Positions 1-8,418 of a stretch of DNA of 64,000 nucleotides are shown here, in pieces. Under the pieces are notes generated by a model. That model saw only the letters and a list, made by a program, of their open reading frames with translations, was not told the DNA's origin and did no database searches. Each line of letters begins with the position of its first letter. The first letter of the stretch is position 1. Source of the DNA: CADEEL01 sp050246475 (GTDB taxonomy: Bacteria; Pseudomonadota; Alphaproteobacteria; Caulobacterales; Aquidulcibacteraceae); contig JBFWVZ010000003.1 of assembly GCA_050246475.1 (NCBI GenBank), forward strand, positions 248,001 to 312,000, read 5' to 3'. A program made the translations under genes and the position numbers.

Positions 1-2204
1 GTCGAGTTGTCCGAATTGTCGTTGAACGAGTCTTCGTTGCGGACCGAGTTGTCGGCGGCGACGACGGCCACGTTCGTGGTGTTGAACGAGTCTTCGTTGC
101 CGTTCTGCTCGTGCTCGTTGCCGGAATCGGCGACGTTCACGTTCAGGTTCTCGGAATTATCGTTGAACGAGTCTTCCGTGTCGATCGAGTTATCGACCGA
201 GCGATTGTCGTTGAACGAGTCTTCGTTCGAGTGGTCGTCCGCGGCAATGTCCACGTTCGTCGTGTTGAACGATTCCTCGTTGCCGTTGTGCTCGTTGCCC
301 GAGTCGGCGACGGCCACGTTCGTCGAGTTAAACGACTCCTCGTTGCCGTTGTGCTCGTTGCCGGAGTCGGCCACGTTCACATTGGTGTTCTCGGAATTGT
401 CGTTGAACGAATCTTCGATCGAGTTGTCGACCGAGCGGTTGTCGTTGAACGAGTCTTCCGTGTTGAACGAATCTTCGTTCTCGACGGAATTGTCAGCCGC
501 GGCGACGGTCACGTTCGTAGTGTTGAACGATTCCTCGTTGCCGTTGTGCTCGTTGCCCGAGTCGGCCACGGCCACGTTCGTGTTCTCGGAATTGTCGTTG
601 AACGAGTCTTCAACTTCGACCGAGTTGTCCGTGTTGTAGCTGTCGTCGAAATCGCGATTGTCCGAGCCGTCCGCCGACGCGTCGACCGTCAGGGTCGCCG
701 TGTTGTAGGAATCGTCGATGTCGCGATTGTCGGAACCGTCAGCCGAAGCGTCGATCGTGTTGAACGATTCTTCGTTGCCGTTGTGCTCGCTCGAGTTGTC
801 CGTGTTGTAGGATTCCTCGATGTCGGTGTTGTACGATTCTTCGTTGCCCGCATCCGCCACTTGGACGTTGAGGTGCTCCGAGTTGTCGTTGCCCGAGTCT
901 TCGACTTCGACGGAATTGTCGACCGAGTTGTCGGAATTGTCGTTGAACGAGTCGTCGTAGTCGGCGCTGCGGTTGTCAGAGCCGTCCGCCGAAGCGTCCA
1001 CCGTCACGGTGTTGTAGCTGTCGTCGATGTCGCGGTTGTCAGAGCCGTCCGCCGACGCGTCGACGGTGTTGTAGCTCTCATCGATGTCGCGATTGTCCGA
1101 GCCGTCGGCCGAAGCGTCGATCGTATTGAACGAATCTTCGTTGTCGATCTCGGTGTCGTTCTCGATGTCGGTGTCGATGTCGGTGTTGTAGGATTCGTCG
1201 TTGCCGGAATCGGCGACTTCGACATTCAGGTGCTCTGAATTGTCGTTGTTCGAATCCTCGACCGAGTTGTCGACTTCCGAATTGTCGTTGAACGAGTCGT
1301 CATAGTCGGCGCTGCGGTTGTCAGAACCGTCCGCAGACGCGTCCACCGTCACGGTGTTGAACGAGTCTTCGTTGTCGATCTCGGTGTCGTTCTCGATATC
1401 GGTGTTGTAGCTCTCCTCGTTGCCCGCGTGAGCGACCGCCACGTTGGTGTTCTCGGAATTGTCGTTCTGAGAATCTTCGAGCGAGTTGTCCGTCGAGTTG
1501 TCCGAGTTGTCGTTGTAGGAATCTTCCGTCTCCTGCGAATTATCCGTCGCCGTGAGGTTCAGGTTCGCGGTGTTGAAGGAATCTTCGTTGTCGATCTCGG
1601 TGTCGATTTCGGTGTCGTTCTCGGTGTTGAAGCTCTCTTCGTTGCCCGAGCCGGCAACCGCAACGTTCACGTTCTCCGAATTGTCGTTCTGAGAGTCTTC
1701 GAGCGAGTTGTCGGTCGAGTTGTCCGAGTTGTCGTTCTGGGAATCTTCGAGCGAGTTGTCGACTTCCGAGTTGTCGTTGTAGGAATCTTCCGTCTCCTGC
1801 GAATTGTCCGTCGCCGTAAGGTTCAGGTTCGCAGTGTTGAAGGAATCGTCGTTGTCGATCTCGGTGTCGATTTCGGTGTCGTTCTCGGTATTGAAGCTTT
1901 CTTCATTGCCCGAGCCCGCCACGGCGACCGTGGTGGTCTCCGAATTGTCGTTCTGGGAATCTTCCAGCGACTGATCCGTGGAGTTGTCGGAATTGTCGTT
2001 GAAAGATTCTTCCGTGTCGATGTCGGTTTCGTGCTCGAAATCCTGATCGACATTGGTGACCGTATTGGTCGTCGTTGCGTCGCCTTCGCCCGCGATCGAG
2101 CCGGTCAGACCGGACTCGGCTTCGGACTCGTTCGCCCACGCCGCCGGCGTGAACGCCAGTCCGAGCGCGATAGCGCAGACAGACGTCATTAGTTTCAACT
2201 GCAT
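1..2204 (-). CDS. Very acidic, highly repetitive secreted protein (3' end outside window)
   Basis: The gene starts at ATG 2204 and is still open at position 1, so at least 734 codons are present and the C-terminus is missing. AGGAGG (2212-2217) lies 7 bases before the ATG. Residues 1-24 are a clear signal peptide ending in AWA. The mature chain is almost only Asn, Asp, Ser, Glu, Thr and small hydrophobics; I see no Cys or Lys in it. It is built from recurring units: NEDSFNDNS; NVAVADSGNE followed by HNGNEESFNT; VDASADGSDNRDIDDSYNT; and, nearest the N-terminus, IDTEIDNEDSFNTANLNL. The units are 9-22 residues long and occur in mixed order. I recognise no family. The sequence supports export and extreme acidity. 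A surface fibre, matrix component or cation-binding coat is inference. Confidence 0.85.
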   Translation of the reverse strand, partial: MQLKLMTSVCAIALGLAFTPAAWANESEAESGLTGSIAGEGDATTTNTVTNVDQDFEHETDIDTEESFNDNSDNSTDQSLEDSQNDNSETTTVAVAGSGNEESFNTENDTEIDTEIDNDDSFNTANLNLTATDNSQETEDSYNDNSEVDNSLEDSQNDNSDNSTDNSLEDSQNDNSENVNVAVAGSGNEESFNTENDTEIDTEIDNEDSFNTANLNLTATDNSQETEDSYNDNSDNSTDNSLEDSQNDNSENTNVAVAHAGNEESYNTDIENDTEIDNEDSFNTVTVDASADGSDNRSADYDDSFNDNSEVDNSVEDSNNDNSEHLNVEVADSGNDESYNTDIDTDIENDTEIDNEDSFNTIDASADGSDNRDIDESYNTVDASADGSDNRDIDDSYNTVTVDASADGSDNRSADYDDSFNDNSDNSVDNSVEVEDSGNDNSEHLNVQVADAGNEESYNTDIEESYNTDNSSEHNGNEESFNTIDASADGSDNRDIDDSYNTATLTVDASADGSDNRDFDDSYNTDNSVEVEDSFNDNSENTNVAVADSGNEHNGNEESFNTTNVTVAAADNSVENEDSFNTEDSFNDNRSVDNSIEDSFNDNSENTNVNVADSGNEHNGNEESFNSTNVAVADSGNEHNGNEESFNTTNVDIAADDHSNEDSFNDNRSVDNSIDTEDSFNDNSENLNVNVADSGNEHEQNGNEDSFNTTNVAVVAADNSVRNEDSFNDNSDNS

Positions 2205-2462
2205 CAATTTCCCTCCTCATGCACAGCTGCCGGCCCCCCAAGGAAGGCGTAGTTCGGGCGATAGCAGCCAACGGAGAGGGCATATGAATGAAATGGCGAT
2301 GCAGCGCCGCTCCAAACAATTCTTTCGAGAAGTCAACCTTTCGAGTAATGCTAATATTCGCAGTGAGCGCGAAAGATTAAGCGCGGTGTTTCGTTTTGAT
2401 ACGCATCCCATTCGAGCAACGCGCCTTCGCGATCATCTCGACGCGGAGTCGTGAGGCGCGCG
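2205..2462. other. Divergent intergenic region, A/T-richer than its surroundings
   Basis: This 258-base gap separates the divergently transcribed repeat protein (minus) and GtrA-like gene (plus), so it should carry both promoters. The stretch 2310-2410 is visibly A/T-richer than the rest of the window. A TTGACT hexamer in the minus direction (2331-2336) resembles a -35 box, but no convincing -10 follows it. I call no promoter. Confidence 0.4.
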
Positions 2463-2858
2463 ATGCTCAAGTTTCTTCAGCGCGTGGCGCGCATCCAATT
2501 CATGCGCTTTCTTGTCGTCGGCGCGATCGCGACGGGCGTGCACTTCGCAACACTCATCGCGCTTGTCGAACTCGCACGCGTAAGCGGCATTGCGGCGACA
2601 TCCGCGGGCTTCATCGCCGGCGCCGGGGTGAGCTACACGCTTAATCGCGCGTTCACCTTCGCCGCCGCCGGCACACCATACGCCCGCGGCCTTGCGCTCT
2701 TTCTCGCTGTCGCCGCGATCGGCTTTGTAGTGAACGGCGCGATCTTTACCGCGCTCACAACCCGTGCGGCGCCTTATCTTTTGGCGCAGGCCGCGGCGAC
2801 CGCACTGGTCGTGCTTTGGAGCTACGCTGCGTCCCGCTTCATCGTCTTCCGCCGCTAG
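2463..2858 (+). CDS. GtrA-family small membrane protein
   Basis: The 131-residue protein has four hydrophobic segments with few charges between them, the layout of the GtrA family. These proteins are thought to move polyprenyl-phosphate-linked sugars across the inner membrane for cell-surface polysaccharide modification. The C-terminal SYAASRFIVFRR resembles the family's usual ending (R-F-hydrophobic-F). ATG 2463 is preferred over GTG 2451 because GAGG lies 6 bases before it. Its end overlaps by 4 bases the convergent HAD-UbiA fusion gene. In actinobacteria GtrA-like and UbiA-like proteins cooperate in decaprenyl-phosphoryl pentose metabolism, so a shared role here is reasonable inference. 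Confidence 0.8.
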   Translation: MLKFLQRVARIQFMRFLVVGAIATGVHFATLIALVELARVSGIAATSAGFIAGAGVSYTLNRAFTFAAAGTPYARGLALFLAVAAIGFVVNGAIFTALTTRAAPYLLAQAAATALVVLWSYAASRFIVFRR

Positions 2859-4324
2859 CTCCAGCGGATGTAGTGCCCTGGAAGGAGCACGGCCCCCGCA
2901 TACGCGGCCGTCGCCACCAGGCCCAGAGCCCACGAAACCGGATCCCGGAGCGTAAAAACGAGCGGATCGTCATCGACTTCGCCGCGATCGGTCAGCAGCC
3001 AGAGCCGGCAGAGCCAGAACACCAGGCAGGCCGGCACGGCCCAGAGCAGGAACGGCTCGCTGTAGGTCGCGCGCACGGTCGTATCCTGCAGATAAAGCGC
3101 CAACACGAGGCACGCGACGAATGCCGCGCTCAGCCCCATCATCTTAAGGATTGGAACGTCCGTGGGGAGGTAGCTGCGCGCACCGCGCACCCCGTGCGCT
3201 GAGGCGACGCCCAGTTCGCCCACGCGCTTGACCAGCGCGAGACTGAAAAACGCAAAGCAGCAAAACGCCAGAAACCAGGTCGAGGCCGCATAGCCCGTCG
3301 CCACCGCCCCGAGCACGACGCGGATCATGTAGAGCCCACCCAGCACGAACACGTCGAGAAGGTGAATGCGCTTCAGCCAGAACGTGTAGAGCGTCGAGAT
3401 GACGAGATAGCCGACGACAAAGAGGGCCGCGCCCGTGAGCAAGCCGAGCGCCACCCCAAGCGCGGCCAGCACCGCCGCGGCGCCAAGCCCGATGGCTGGA
3501 TGGAGCGCGCCGCTCGCGAAGGGGCGGCGGCGCTTGCGCGGATGGCGCCGGTCCGCGTCGATGTCGGCCGCATCGTTCACGAGGTAAACACTCGAAGCCG
3601 AAAGTGAGAGCGCGGCGAACGCCAGCACCGCGTCGCGCCACGCGCCGATATCACCCCAGGCATGTGCAACGACCATCGGCAGGAAGACGAGAACGTTCTT
3701 CACCCACTGGCGCGGACGCATCGCGGTGAGCAACGCGCGCGGCGAACTGCGCGGGCGCGCAAATTTCGCCTCGAGCCCGTGTTCGCGCGCCACCCGACGC
3801 GTCAACGCCGCCGGCGCGTTGACGATCACGGCCCCGTGCGCGGCGCGCCACACGCGCTCGTCCGCGTCCTCGTTGCCGGCGTAAACAAAACCGGCGGGGA
3901 AGGCCTCTTGCAGCGCCTGCGCCTTGCGCTCGCCCTTCAAGTGCGTCTGCGCATCTGATGCGAAGACCGCATTGAAGATGCCGATATGCTCCGCGACCGC
4001 TAGCGCGGCGCGCCGGTTCGTCGCCGTCGCCAACACGAGCACACGGCCCTGTGCGCGCTCGGCGCGCAGCCACGCAAGGAATCGTTCGTCGTAGGGGAGA
4101 TCCGCTGGATCGAAAGGCGCCGCCTCCGCGAGCCGTGCCTTGGCATAAGCCCGCCCCCGCATTAACCATGCGAGGAGCGTGAACAGCCGCCACGGCTTTG
4201 CGCTCACGAAGCGCAGCATCGCTTCAACGAAGAGGTCGCCGCGAATAAGCGTCCCGTCGAGATCGACGGCGAGCGGCAGCTTGGCGTCGCGCGCGGACGC
4301 TTCGGTGGTGGCCAGCGTGCTCAT
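2855..4324 (-). CDS. HAD-hydrolase / UbiA-family prenyltransferase fusion
   Basis: This 489-residue protein has two parts. Residues 15-190 are a HAD-type phosphatase module with the nucleophile motif DLDGT (D21, D23), followed by an ATATN segment. Residues 195-489 are a polytopic UbiA-type domain with the first Asp-rich motif NDAADIDADR (250-259) and a long run of membrane segments. The fusion resembles decaprenyl-phosphate phosphoribosyltransferases (DPPR synthase-like), which attach phosphoribose to a polyprenyl phosphate; the HAD part could remove the 5-phosphate. UbiA members also make quinones and hemes, so the substrate is not fixed by sequence. It starts at ATG 4324 and its end overlaps the convergent gtrA-like gene. 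Confidence 0.8.
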   Translation of the reverse strand: MSTLATTEASARDAKLPLAVDLDGTLIRGDLFVEAMLRFVSAKPWRLFTLLAWLMRGRAYAKARLAEAAPFDPADLPYDERFLAWLRAERAQGRVLVLATATNRRAALAVAEHIGIFNAVFASDAQTHLKGERKAQALQEAFPAGFVYAGNEDADERVWRAAHGAVIVNAPAALTRRVAREHGLEAKFARPRSSPRALLTAMRPRQWVKNVLVFLPMVVAHAWGDIGAWRDAVLAFAALSLSASSVYLVNDAADIDADRRHPRKRRRPFASGALHPAIGLGAAAVLAALGVALGLLTGAALFVVGYLVISTLYTFWLKRIHLLDVFVLGGLYMIRVVLGAVATGYAASTWFLAFCCFAFFSLALVKRVGELGVASAHGVRGARSYLPTDVPILKMMGLSAAFVACLVLALYLQDTTVRATYSEPFLLWAVPACLVFWLCRLWLLTDRGEVDDDPLVFTLRDPVSWALGLVATAAYAGAVLLPGHYIRWS

Positions 4325-4467
4325 TGGTTCGACCCGTCCGATGACCTATCGGCAAAGGTCCAGCCATTCAACGCGCGACGCCAGCGGCGGGAAGAGCCCA
4401 GCGGGGCCAGGGATAGCCATGGCCGCTACGCAGCGTCTAGAAGAACCGCCAAGGATGGGGAGGGACG

Positions 4468-4839
4468 ATGTTTTCGCACATCATGATCGGCACAAATGAT
4501 CTCAATCGCGCCAAGGCGTTCTACGATGCGTTGTTGGGCGCGCTGGGCGTTCCGGCAGGCCACATCGATGACGACCGCCGCGTCTTTTATCGTACCAAGA
4601 CGGGCGTCTTCTGCGTCACCCAGCCAATCGACGGCCATGCCGCGACCTTCGCCAATGGCGGCACGATCGGCTTTGCATGCGCATCCCAAGACCAGGTGCA
4701 CGCCTGGCACGAGGCCGGCCTCGCCGCAGGGGGCGTCGCTTGCGAGGATCCGCCAGGCCCGCGCAAGAACGGCCTCTATCTCGCCTATCTGCGCGATCCG
4801 GACGGCAACAAGATTTGCGCGCTCCACCGCGCCGCCTGA
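4468..4839 (+). CDS. VOC (glyoxalase/bleomycin-resistance fold) protein
   Basis: A 123-residue single vicinal-oxygen-chelate domain. The start HIMIGTNDLNRAKAFYDALL and the end LRDPDGNKICALH are typical of the fold: a beta-alpha-beta-beta-beta unit with a metal-site His near the N-terminus and D-P-D-G-N-K near the C-terminus. The family includes glyoxalase I, dioxygenases and antibiotic-binding proteins, and the substrate cannot be read from the sequence. A GGGAGG site precedes ATG 4468. It lies 21 bases upstream of the quinone-reductase-like gene and is probably co-transcribed with it. Confidence 0.85.
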   Translation: MFSHIMIGTNDLNRAKAFYDALLGALGVPAGHIDDDRRVFYRTKTGVFCVTQPIDGHAATFANGGTIGFACASQDQVHAWHEAGLAAGGVACEDPPGPRKNGLYLAYLRDPDGNKICALHRAA

Positions 4840-4860
4840 GCACAACAGAAGGAACGCGCC

Positions 4861-5991
4861 ATGAGCGATTTGCCCGCCGATAATCTGACCATGCTCACGC
4901 TCCTCAAAGAGAACGCCGAGCTTGAAATCACGCTTGAACGCCGCCCCATGCCCGAGCCGCGCGATCACGAAGTGCTGGTCAAGGTTCTGGCGACGCCGAT
5001 CAACCCGTCCGACCTTGGCCTTCTCGTCGGCGGCGCCGACGTCTCCACCGCGCGCGCAACCGAGCGCAACGGCCTGCCCGCGATCGTCGCCCTCGTCCCG
5101 CCGCCCGGCATGCGCGCGATGGCGCCGCGCATCGGCGAAGCGATGCCGATCGGCAATGAAGGCTGCGGCGTCGTTGTGAAAGCGGGCGCCTCACCCGACG
5201 CTCAAGCGCTCATGGGCAAGACCGTCGCGCTCTTGGGCGGCGCAATGTACGCGCAATATCGCTGCTTGCCGGCCGCGATGTGCATGGAGCTGCCGGAAGG
5301 AACCGATCCCGCCGACGGCGCCTCCTGCTTCGTCAATCCACTGACCTCGCTTGCCTTCACCGAAGTCATGCGCCGCGACGGGCACAAAGCGCTCGTGCAC
5401 ACGGCCGCTGCCTCCAATCTCGGCCAGATGCTGGTGAAGATTTGCGCGCAGGACGGCATCCCCCTCGTCAACATTGTGCGCAGCGCGGAGCAAGTCGCGC
5501 TGCTCAAGGGCATCGGCGCGCAGCACGTGCTCAATTCATCCGATGAGAATTTTCAGGATCAGCTCGTCGCGGCGCTCACCGAAACCGGCGCCACGCTCGG
5601 TTTCGACGCCATCGGCGGGGGCAAACTAGCAGGCCAAATCCTCTCCGCGATGGAAGCCGCGGCCGTGAAACGCATGACGGCCTACAGCCGCTATGGCTCC
5701 GATGAATTCAAGCAAGTCTATATCTATGGCGGGTTGGATCTCGCGCCGACCGTGCTCAACCGCAGCTTCGGCCTATCCTGGTCGCTCTCAGGCTTTCTCC
5801 TCACACCTTTCATGGCGAAGGCAGGGCCCGAAATTGTCGCGCGCATGCGCAAGCGCGTCGTCGATGAGCTCACGACGACGTTCAAGAGCCACTACAGCCA
5901 CCAGATCTCGCTCACCGAGGCGCTCGATCCCTCGGTGCTTGCCGCCTACAACGCCAAGCGAACGGGCGAGAAATATCTGATCAGGCCCTGA
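4861..5991 (+). CDS. Zinc-independent MDR-family oxidoreductase (quinone reductase-like)
   Basis: A 376-residue medium-chain dehydrogenase/reductase. The N-terminal GroES-like part contains VLVKVLATPINPSDLG. The central Rossmann part contains HTAAASNLGQMLVKIC, a variant of the nucleotide-binding turn, and FDAIGGGKLAG follows. The catalytic-zinc Cys/His set of alcohol dehydrogenases is not evident, which favours an NAD(P)H-dependent quinone or enoyl reductase. An AAGGA site lies before ATG 4861. It is 21 bases after the VOC gene, and its stop codon is only 5 bases from the 3' end of the convergent tRNA-Ser gene. Confidence 0.85.
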   Translation: MSDLPADNLTMLTLLKENAELEITLERRPMPEPRDHEVLVKVLATPINPSDLGLLVGGADVSTARATERNGLPAIVALVPPPGMRAMAPRIGEAMPIGNEGCGVVVKAGASPDAQALMGKTVALLGGAMYAQYRCLPAAMCMELPEGTDPADGASCFVNPLTSLAFTEVMRRDGHKALVHTAAASNLGQMLVKICAQDGIPLVNIVRSAEQVALLKGIGAQHVLNSSDENFQDQLVAALTETGATLGFDAIGGGKLAGQILSAMEAAAVKRMTAYSRYGSDEFKQVYIYGGLDLAPTVLNRSFGLSWSLSGFLLTPFMAKAGPEIVARMRKRVVDELTTTFKSHYSHQISLTEALDPSVLAAYNAKRTGEKYLIRP

Positions 5992-5996
5992 CGCCC

Positions 5997-6086
5997 TGGC
6001 GGACGGAGTGAGATTCGAACTCACGGTGGACTTGCGCCCACGGCGGTTTTCAAGACCGCTGCCTTAAACCACTCGGCCATCCGTCC
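5997..6086 (-). tRNA. tRNA-Ser (anticodon TGA)
   Basis: A complete class II tRNA reads on the minus strand. It has acceptor stem GGACGGA/TCCGTCC with encoded GCCA at the 3' end, D-arm TGGCCGAGTGG, anticodon loop CTTGAAA (TGA), a variable stem GTGGGCGCAAGTCCAC, and T-arm GTTCGAATC. The long variable arm and the anticodon identify a serine tRNA reading UCA codons. Confidence 0.97.
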
Positions 6087-6233
6087 GTCGCGCGTCGCTA
6101 CCAAGGGTGCGGGTAGGGCGCAACGCGGCTTGTGCGCCGCCCCCGCGCGCCCGGCGCAATAACCTTGTATTGAGGCGGAGGCGCTAGGACCGGCCTGACG
6201 CGGGCGGAGAAGCGCTCGCAACGGAGTGTGCCG

Positions 6234-7184
6234 ATGGCTCAGCGCCTGCTCATTCTCGCACTTGCGTGCTTCGCCCTTGCCGCAAATGCGGCAGCCCAGG
6301 AGCGCGCGTCATACGGATACGGAACCCAGCAGCCGCGCGATGCGCCGGGCGCGCTCGACATGCGTCGCAATTCGCGGCCCGACGCTGGCGCGTTGGCGCA
6401 GGCGCCCGAACTAGACGGCGCCGATGAAGAGGATGAGCCGGCGCTTGTGCAGGAGGTGCAAGCGCGCGCGCCCGCGAATGCGCAGCTCGAACCCGCGCCC
6501 GAACAGGAGGGAAGTGCAGGCTGGTATGGCGGCGAAAGCGCCGGCGGGCCCACGGCGAGCGGAGAGACGTTCGACCCCAACGCCCTCACCGCCGCGCACG
6601 CAAGCTTTCCGCTGCCCAGCCTCGCGCAGATCACCAATCTCGAAAACAATCGCCAGATCGTCGTGCGTGTGAATGATCGCACCGCGCCCGGCAATCTGAT
6701 CGATGTGTCACGACGCGCCGCTGAGGAACTCGGCTTCCACGACGCCGGTGAAGCGCGGGTCCGCGTGCGCTGGCTTGGGCCCGCGCCCCGGCAATTGGCC
6801 GCCGTGGAGCAGGAGGGGCCGCTCGCGCTGACGCCGCCGCCCGCTGCGGAGGAGGAAGAAGAATTGGCGGGCGCGCCGATGGCGCCGCTGGTCCGGCAGC
6901 CGCCTCCCGCGCCGCCGCCGCAGCCAACGCCTGAGCCTCAGCGCGCCGCTGCCGCCGCCGGCTTCATGGTTCAGGTCGGCGCCTTCGCCGATCTCACCAA
7001 CGCGCACCGCGTGCAGGCCGATCTTTCCTCGATCGCGGCTGTCACCATCGAGCCCACCATGGCGGGCGACACCGAGCTTTTCCGCGTGCGGTTGGGGCCC
7101 TGGGCGAGCCGCTCCGAGGCCGAAATCGCGCGCCAGCAGGCAGCCGCGCGGGGCTATCCGGCAGCCATCGTCGCGCCGCGTTGA
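6234..7184 (+). CDS. rlpA: RlpA-like septal lytic transglycosylase with SPOR domain
   Basis: A 316-residue exported protein. Residues 1-22 are a signal peptide. An acidic, Pro/Ala-rich spacer leads to a double-psi beta-barrel of the RlpA type: GWYGGE, TASGETFDPNALTAAHASFPLP, then ITNLENNRQIVVRVNDR. The SGE glutamate, AAH histidine and VND aspartate match catalytic-site residues of studied RlpA proteins. A second low-complexity Pro/Glu linker is followed by a SPOR domain at the C-terminus (FMVQVGAFADLTNAHRVQ to the end), which binds glycan stripped of stem peptides at the division site. ATG 6234 is preferred to GTG 6228 because GGAG lies 7 bases before it. The peptidoglycan D,D-carboxypeptidase follows, which fits a cell-wall role. 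Confidence 0.88.
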   Translation: MAQRLLILALACFALAANAAAQERASYGYGTQQPRDAPGALDMRRNSRPDAGALAQAPELDGADEEDEPALVQEVQARAPANAQLEPAPEQEGSAGWYGGESAGGPTASGETFDPNALTAAHASFPLPSLAQITNLENNRQIVVRVNDRTAPGNLIDVSRRAAEELGFHDAGEARVRVRWLGPAPRQLAAVEQEGPLALTPPPAAEEEEELAGAPMAPLVRQPPPAPPPQPTPEPQRAAAAAGFMVQVGAFADLTNAHRVQADLSSIAAVTIEPTMAGDTELFRVRLGPWASRSEAEIARQQAAARGYPAAIVAPR

Positions 7185-7254
7185 CCTAGAAGGATGCGGG
7201 CGGTTCTATCCGCCCGCGCCTGCGGCCGCTGGCCGCTGATTCTTGGAGCATTTC

Positions 7255-8418
7255 ATGCAAGCGCTGATGCGCTTCCTTTCCATGATCGTCGTTTCGGCGC
7301 TGGCCGCGAGCAGCTCGTTTGCGCAGGCGCCCCCGGCCGGAGGCTTCACATCCGCCGCGCGCCACGCCGCGATCATGGACGGCGAGACGGGCCTCATGCT
7401 CTTTTGCCAGAATTGCGAAGAGCCGATGCCGCCAGCCTCGATGTCGAAGCTGATGACGCTGCTCATCGTGTTCGAAGCGATTCAATCGGGCCGCATCAAC
7501 GAGAACACCCGCTTTCGCGTGTCCGAGCGCGCATGGCGCCAGGGCGCGATGAGCGACGGCTCGCACATGTTCCTGGCGCTCAATTCCGAAGTGAGCGTGG
7601 GCGAACTCATCCGCGGCGTCATGATCGTCTCGGCGAATGACGCATGCATCGTGCTCGCTGAAGGGATCGCGGGAAGCGAAGAGGCGTTCGTCGCGCAGAT
7701 GAACCGCCGCGCGCAGCAGCTTGGGCTGCGCAGCGCCCGCTTCCGCAACACGACGGGTCTGCCCGATCCCGATCACGTCATCAGCGCGGCCGATCTCGCG
7801 CGCCTCGCGCGCCACATCATCCGCACCTTCCCGCAGCATTATCGCCACTATTCCGAGCGCACCTTCACTTACAACAACCGCACCCAGCAGAACCGCAATC
7901 CGCTGCTCGGCCTGTTCAACGGCGCGGACGGCGTAAAGACGGGCCACACCGCCGCCGCGGGCTATTCGCTCGTCGGCTCCGCAATGCTCAACGGCCAGCG
8001 CCGCATCATCGTGTTCGACGGCATGGAGACGATGGCCGCGCGCCGCGACGAGGCCGACCGCATGATGCGCGCGGCGTTCTTCGATTTCCGCGTGGAGCGC
8101 CTCTTCGCCGCAGGCGCCGAAGTGGGCGAAGCCAATGTCTGGCTGGGCGGGCGTCGCACAGTGCCGCTTGTCACCCCGCGCCCGATCATCATCCCGATGA
8201 CAACGGCGGCGCGCCAAGGCCTCACCGTCTCCATCGTCTATCAAGGGCCCATCCCCGCGCCGATCGAAGAGGGCGATGACATCGCCCGCCTCGTCGTCGA
8301 AGGGCCGAACTTCCCGCGGCGCGCCTATCCGCTTTACGCGGGGCGTGACGTCGGCCGCGCGAATTGGTTTGCGCAGGCGTTGGCGGGCTTCACATCGCTC
8401 TTTCCATCGAATGACTGA
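7255..8418 (+). CDS. dacA: D-alanyl-D-alanine carboxypeptidase (PBP5/6 type)
   Basis: A 387-residue periplasmic serine peptidase of class S11 that trims the terminal D-Ala from peptidoglycan pentapeptides. Residues 1-24 are a signal peptide. The three active-site motifs are present: S-M-S-K (S62-K65), S-A-N in VSANDAC, and K-T-G in VKTGHTAAAG. A further domain follows KTG, as in DacA/DacF proteins. ATG 7255 is preceded by GGAG at 7245-7248; the in-frame TTG at 7243 is too close to that site to be the start. The gene overlaps tmk by 8 bases, so the two are likely translationally coupled. Confidence 0.93.
   Translation: MQALMRFLSMIVVSALAASSSFAQAPPAGGFTSAARHAAIMDGETGLMLFCQNCEEPMPPASMSKLMTLLIVFEAIQSGRINENTRFRVSERAWRQGAMSDGSHMFLALNSEVSVGELIRGVMIVSANDACIVLAEGIAGSEEAFVAQMNRRAQQLGLRSARFRNTTGLPDPDHVISAADLARLARHIIRTFPQHYRHYSERTFTYNNRTQQNRNPLLGLFNGADGVKTGHTAAAGYSLVGSAMLNGQRRIIVFDGMETMAARRDEADRMMRAAFFDFRVERLFAAGAEVGEANVWLGGRRTVPLVTPRPIIIPMTTAARQGLTVSIVYQGPIPAPIEEGDDIARLVVEGPNFPRRAYPLYAGRDVGRANWFAQALAGFTSLFPSND

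Noticed and set aside
7..2192. Long plus-strand open frames through the repeat region (7-639, 111-1238, 1428-2192).
   Set aside because: They are mirror frames of the minus-strand repeat gene. That gene has a signal peptide, a strong ribosome site and coherent repeats, while the plus-strand products have no start context and only mirrored repeats.
2331..2336. TTGACT as a -35 box of the acidic repeat protein.
   Set aside because: No -10 hexamer at a fitting distance was found, so no promoter is claimed.
5997..6086. tRNA-Ser (and tRNA-Cys) as an integration site of a mobile island.
   Set aside because: No integrase, no repeated tRNA end and no change in gene content next to either tRNA.
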